DNA of 51,476 nucleotides from JACVRW01 sp038323835 (lineage in GTDB: Bacteria; Actinomycetota; Thermoleophilia; Solirubrobacterales; Thermoleophilaceae), in the NCBI GenBank assembly GCA_038323835.1, contig JBBQHI010000026.1:1-51476 (forward strand), written 5' to 3'. Both the position numbers and the translations under genes were made by a program. A model generated the notes under the pieces. That model was not told where the DNA came from and searched no databases. It saw only the letters and a program-made list of their open reading frames with translations. Shown piece after piece: positions 49,310 through 51,476 of this stretch. Numbering within the stretch: the first letter of the stretch is position 1; each line of letters starts with the position of its first letter.

Positions 49310-49477
49310 TCAGTTTTCGGCCGGCGTGCGCGCGAGGTCGCGGTCTTTGAGCTTCGAGAAGAAGCTCTCGATGAATGCCTGCGACTCGGGGTCGCGGTAG
49401 CCGCCGCGGCGGTGGGCGATCCCGAGGTCCTTCAGGTGCGCTCGGAACCTGCGGCTCGTGTAGGCGGTGCCGTTGTC
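49310..49477 (-). pseudogene. IS3-type transposase, C-terminal part (split)
   Basis: Reads DNGTAYTSRRFRAHLKDLG and then DPESQAFIESFFSKLKDRD, the second Asp and the final Glu of a DDE/rve integrase domain. Its front half lies at 51066-51476 on the same strand; the two are separated by the IS110-family element. Joining position 51066 to 49474 restores GTDNGTAY in frame. Confidence 0.88.
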
Positions 49478-49708
49478 CAGGCATGAAAGTCCCGCCGGTC
49501 CCGCCGTGAGGATCTCGGTCCTCCGGGCAAGGGGCAGATGACGGGAGAGCAAGGCAGGGCAGCCGCTTCAAACCGATGGGCTGCGAGCCCGACGTTGTTC
49601 ATGGCCGCCCCTGCGACCCGCCCGGGTGTGCTGCGAGCACGAATCCGTCTATGTCGCTCAGCCCGCCCCTCTCCCAATGTCAACGATCAAATCGAGAGGT
49701 AGAGGCAC
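49478..49708 (+). ncRNA. Candidate bridge-RNA region of the IS110 element
   Basis: IS110-family elements are known to encode a structured guide (bridge) RNA in the non-coding end before the transposase gene. This 231-bp region has stem-forming sequences, for example GCAGCC (49559-49564) with GGGCTGC (49576-49582), and no gene. I did not identify target or donor guide loops with confidence. Confidence 0.4.
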
Positions 49709-50986
49709 TTGCGATCAATCGGGATGGACGTCCACCGCGACTTCTGCGAGGTGGCGATCGCTGAGGACGGCGAGGTGCGCGCCGCGGGAAGGATCGAGAG
49801 TCGAGTCGAGGCGATCGAGCTGTTCGCTCAGAGCCTGGCCAGCGACGATCAGGTGGTGCTGGAGGCGACCTTCGGGGCGGCCAAGATCGCGAAGCTGATC
49901 GAGCCGCATGTCGCCAGAGTCGTGGTCTGCGACGCGCGACGACTGAGCAGCTCGGGCTCACGCAAGACCGATCGTCGCGACGCCAAGAAGCTGGCCCAGC
50001 TGCTCGCCTCGGGCTATCTCGACGAGGTCTGGGCGCCGGATGAGACCGCCCGGACGCTGCGCCGGCTGGTCGCCCGCCGGGCGAGCCTGATGCGGGCGCG
50101 GACGCGAGCCAAGAACGAGGTCCACGCCGCCCTGGGTCGCAACCTCTGCCCGCGACCGCCGATGAAGGACCTCTTCGGCAAGTCGGGACGCCGGTGGCTG
50201 GCCGAGGTCGAGCTACCCGCAGACGAGCAGCTCGCGGTCGACGGCTGCCTGCGCCAGATCGACTTCCACGAGTCCGAGCTGGCAGCGCTCGACCGCGTCC
50301 TTGCCGAGCACGCCCTGTCTTCGCCGGAGGTCCGCCGGCTGATGACGGTGCCCGGCGTCAACATGCAGACGGCGATCGCGTTCTTGGCCTCGGTCGGCGA
50401 CATCCGGCGCTTCCCGACGCCGCGAAAGCTGGTCGCCTATCTCGGTCTCGATCCGCGCGTGCGTCAGTCGGGCGAGTCGGTTGCGCGCCACGGGCGGATC
50501 TCGAAGGCCGGCAACTCCGAGGCTCGCCATATGCTCGGCGAGGCGGCCTGGTCGGTGGCGATGACGCCCGGGCCGATGGAGGCCTTCTTCGAGCGGGTCC
50601 GCTCGCGGCGTGGGGTCCAGGTCGCCGCCACCGCGACCGCGCGCAAGCTCGCGGTCCTGTTCTGGCACCTGCTCACCCGCGAGGAGGACTACGCCTTCGC
50701 GCGACCCTCGATGACCCGCAAGAAGCTCCGCGAGCTCGAGCTGCGCTGCGGGGCAAAGCCTCAGCGCGGGCGCCAGCACGCCGAAGGCCCGCTTCGCAAC
50801 CCGAAGGTCAACGCCGCCGAGCGAGCCGTCTCCGAGCAGGCCGAGATCGCCTATCGGCGGATGGTCGCCGACTGGCGCTCCCAGCCGAAGAAGGAGGGCG
50901 CCGGCGCGACACAGGAGCGCGCATCTCGTGGGCCGTCAAGCGGCCAAGCAGCGCGGCAGGGATCAGCTCCAGAACCTGCGCTTTAG
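49709..50986 (+). CDS. IS110-family transposase (DEDD recombinase)
   Basis: 425 residues. The N-terminal RuvC-like DEDD domain has MDVHRDF (Asp), VVLEATFG (Glu) and SRKTDRRDAKKLAQLL (two Asp). The C-terminal Transposase_20 domain has MTVPGVNMQTAIAFLASVGDI, then YLGLDPRVRQSGES and RHGRISKAGNSEARHML, which includes the conserved catalytic Ser region. The TTG at 49709 or the ATG at 49724 may be the start. It is intact and probably active. Confidence 0.93.
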   Translation: MRSIGMDVHRDFCEVAIAEDGEVRAAGRIESRVEAIELFAQSLASDDQVVLEATFGAAKIAKLIEPHVARVVVCDARRLSSSGSRKTDRRDAKKLAQLLASGYLDEVWAPDETARTLRRLVARRASLMRARTRAKNEVHAALGRNLCPRPPMKDLFGKSGRRWLAEVELPADEQLAVDGCLRQIDFHESELAALDRVLAEHALSSPEVRRLMTVPGVNMQTAIAFLASVGDIRRFPTPRKLVAYLGLDPRVRQSGESVARHGRISKAGNSEARHMLGEAAWSVAMTPGPMEAFFERVRSRRGVQVAATATARKLAVLFWHLLTREEDYAFARPSMTRKKLRELELRCGAKPQRGRQHAEGPLRNPKVNAAERAVSEQAEIAYRRMVADWRSQPKKEGAGATQERASRGPSSGQAARQGSAPEPAL

Positions 50987-51065
50987 CTCGTCGTCAGGAC
51001 CGGCGCCCGAAACCAACTCTCCCAAATTGGAGGCTCACTGGTCAACCGGAAGTTGACTTTCATCC

Positions 51066-51476
51066 GTCGGTGCCGAGCACGAGCTGGTCGGGCTCGACCG
51101 CGTGCGCGAGGGCGGCGCGCTCGATCACCGCACTCGCCTCCTCAGCGCGGCAGCGCAGGTCGAGCCCCCAGGCCGGGATCTCCCGGGTGCAGCAGTCGAT
51201 CGCCGCGTTCAGGTAGCACCAGCCGTGCTCGGCCACCCAGACCGAGGTCATGTCCATGTGCCAGAGCTGGTCGGGGCGCTCGACGCGGAAGAACCCAGGC
51301 CGCCGGCGGCGGCGCAGCGGGCGGTGACGCGCCAGCAGGCGCTGCTCGCGCATCACGCGCTGAGCGCGCTTGCGGCTCACCTGGCGGCCGAGCTCGCGGC
51401 TTGTGAGCGCGGCGACCATGCGCGTGCCGTCGGTCGGGTTCTGGCGGGCGACGTCGACGACGGTCTGGTCGATCAC
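51066..51476 (-). pseudogene. IS3-type transposase, N-terminal part (split, runs off the window)
   Basis: Contains a helix-turn-helix portion (LGRQVSRKRAQRVMREQRLL) and the first Asp of the DDE core in LWHMDMTSVW. It ends LVLGTD where the IS110 element begins, before a stop created by the insert. The true start lies past the window edge. Confidence 0.88.

Larger units (their letters stand above)
49478..51068 (+). mobile_element. IS110-family insertion sequence (1,591 bp)
   Basis: The ends are deduced by reconstructing the interrupted transposase frame. GTC occurs at both junctions (49475-49477 and 51066-51068) and only one copy belongs to the target. Short inverted sequences ATGAAAGTC (49483-49491) and GACTTTCAT (51055-51063) lie close to the ends. 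The element contains one DEDD transposase gene and a 231-bp leader. Confidence 0.85.

Overview
The window reads as chromosome from a high-GC actinobacterium, most likely class Thermoleophilia (Solirubrobacterales-like). This is inferred from very high GC with GTG/TTG starts, eno followed by ftsB, an R2-like ligand-binding oxidase, a GCS2-type ligase, selD, a DUF4235 protein and csrA in an actinobacterial setting. No rRNA or other taxonomic marker is present, so placement is by gene content only.

Positions 1-20,820 are core chromosome: enolase, FtsB, CsrA, a DUF2090 aldolase, a YbdK-type carboxylate-amine ligase, a rhomboid-fold protein lacking its catalytic residues, SelD, an MBL-fold hydrolase, R2lox, CsaA, an ECF sigma factor with a long C-terminal extension, a tRNA-like gene with UAA anticodon, a membrane SpoIIE phosphatase, a TPP enzyme, an aldo/keto reductase, Ppx/GppA and the initiator tRNA. 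Two decayed genes (adenylate cyclase, haloalkane dehalogenase-like) lie among them. Two patterns recur here: a palindromic intergenic repeat, often touching stop codons, and a TANNNT box 6-7 nt upstream of the start codon, suggesting leaderless transcripts.

Positions 20,960-22,423 hold an excisionase-like protein, a tyrosine integrase and a copy of a tRNA-His 3' half. A second copy of that tRNA half (41 of 44 bases identical) sits 26.7 kb away at 49,092-49,135. The intervening segment looks like a genomic island carrying one catabolic gene set. It comprises an EamA permease, MaoC/DUF35/thiolase-like proteins, a double CoA-transferase, two DUF1989 proteins, HyuA/HyuB, a GntR regulator, an acyl-CoA ligase, an allophanate-hydrolase-C-like protein, two hydantoinase-type amidohydrolases, a Rieske oxygenase, a four-gene ABC importer, a dimeric-barrel protein, an M20 amidohydrolase, a class III aminotransferase and an asparaginase. 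Together they suggest import, oxygenation, amide/ureide hydrolysis and CoA-dependent breakdown of a nitrogenous, probably cyclic amide or ureide, compound. The substrate cannot be read from sequence.

From 49,171 to the end is an IS3-type transposase gene split by a 1.59-kb IS110-family element. Removing the insert restores the reading frame through the catalytic Asp-Asn-Gly motif.
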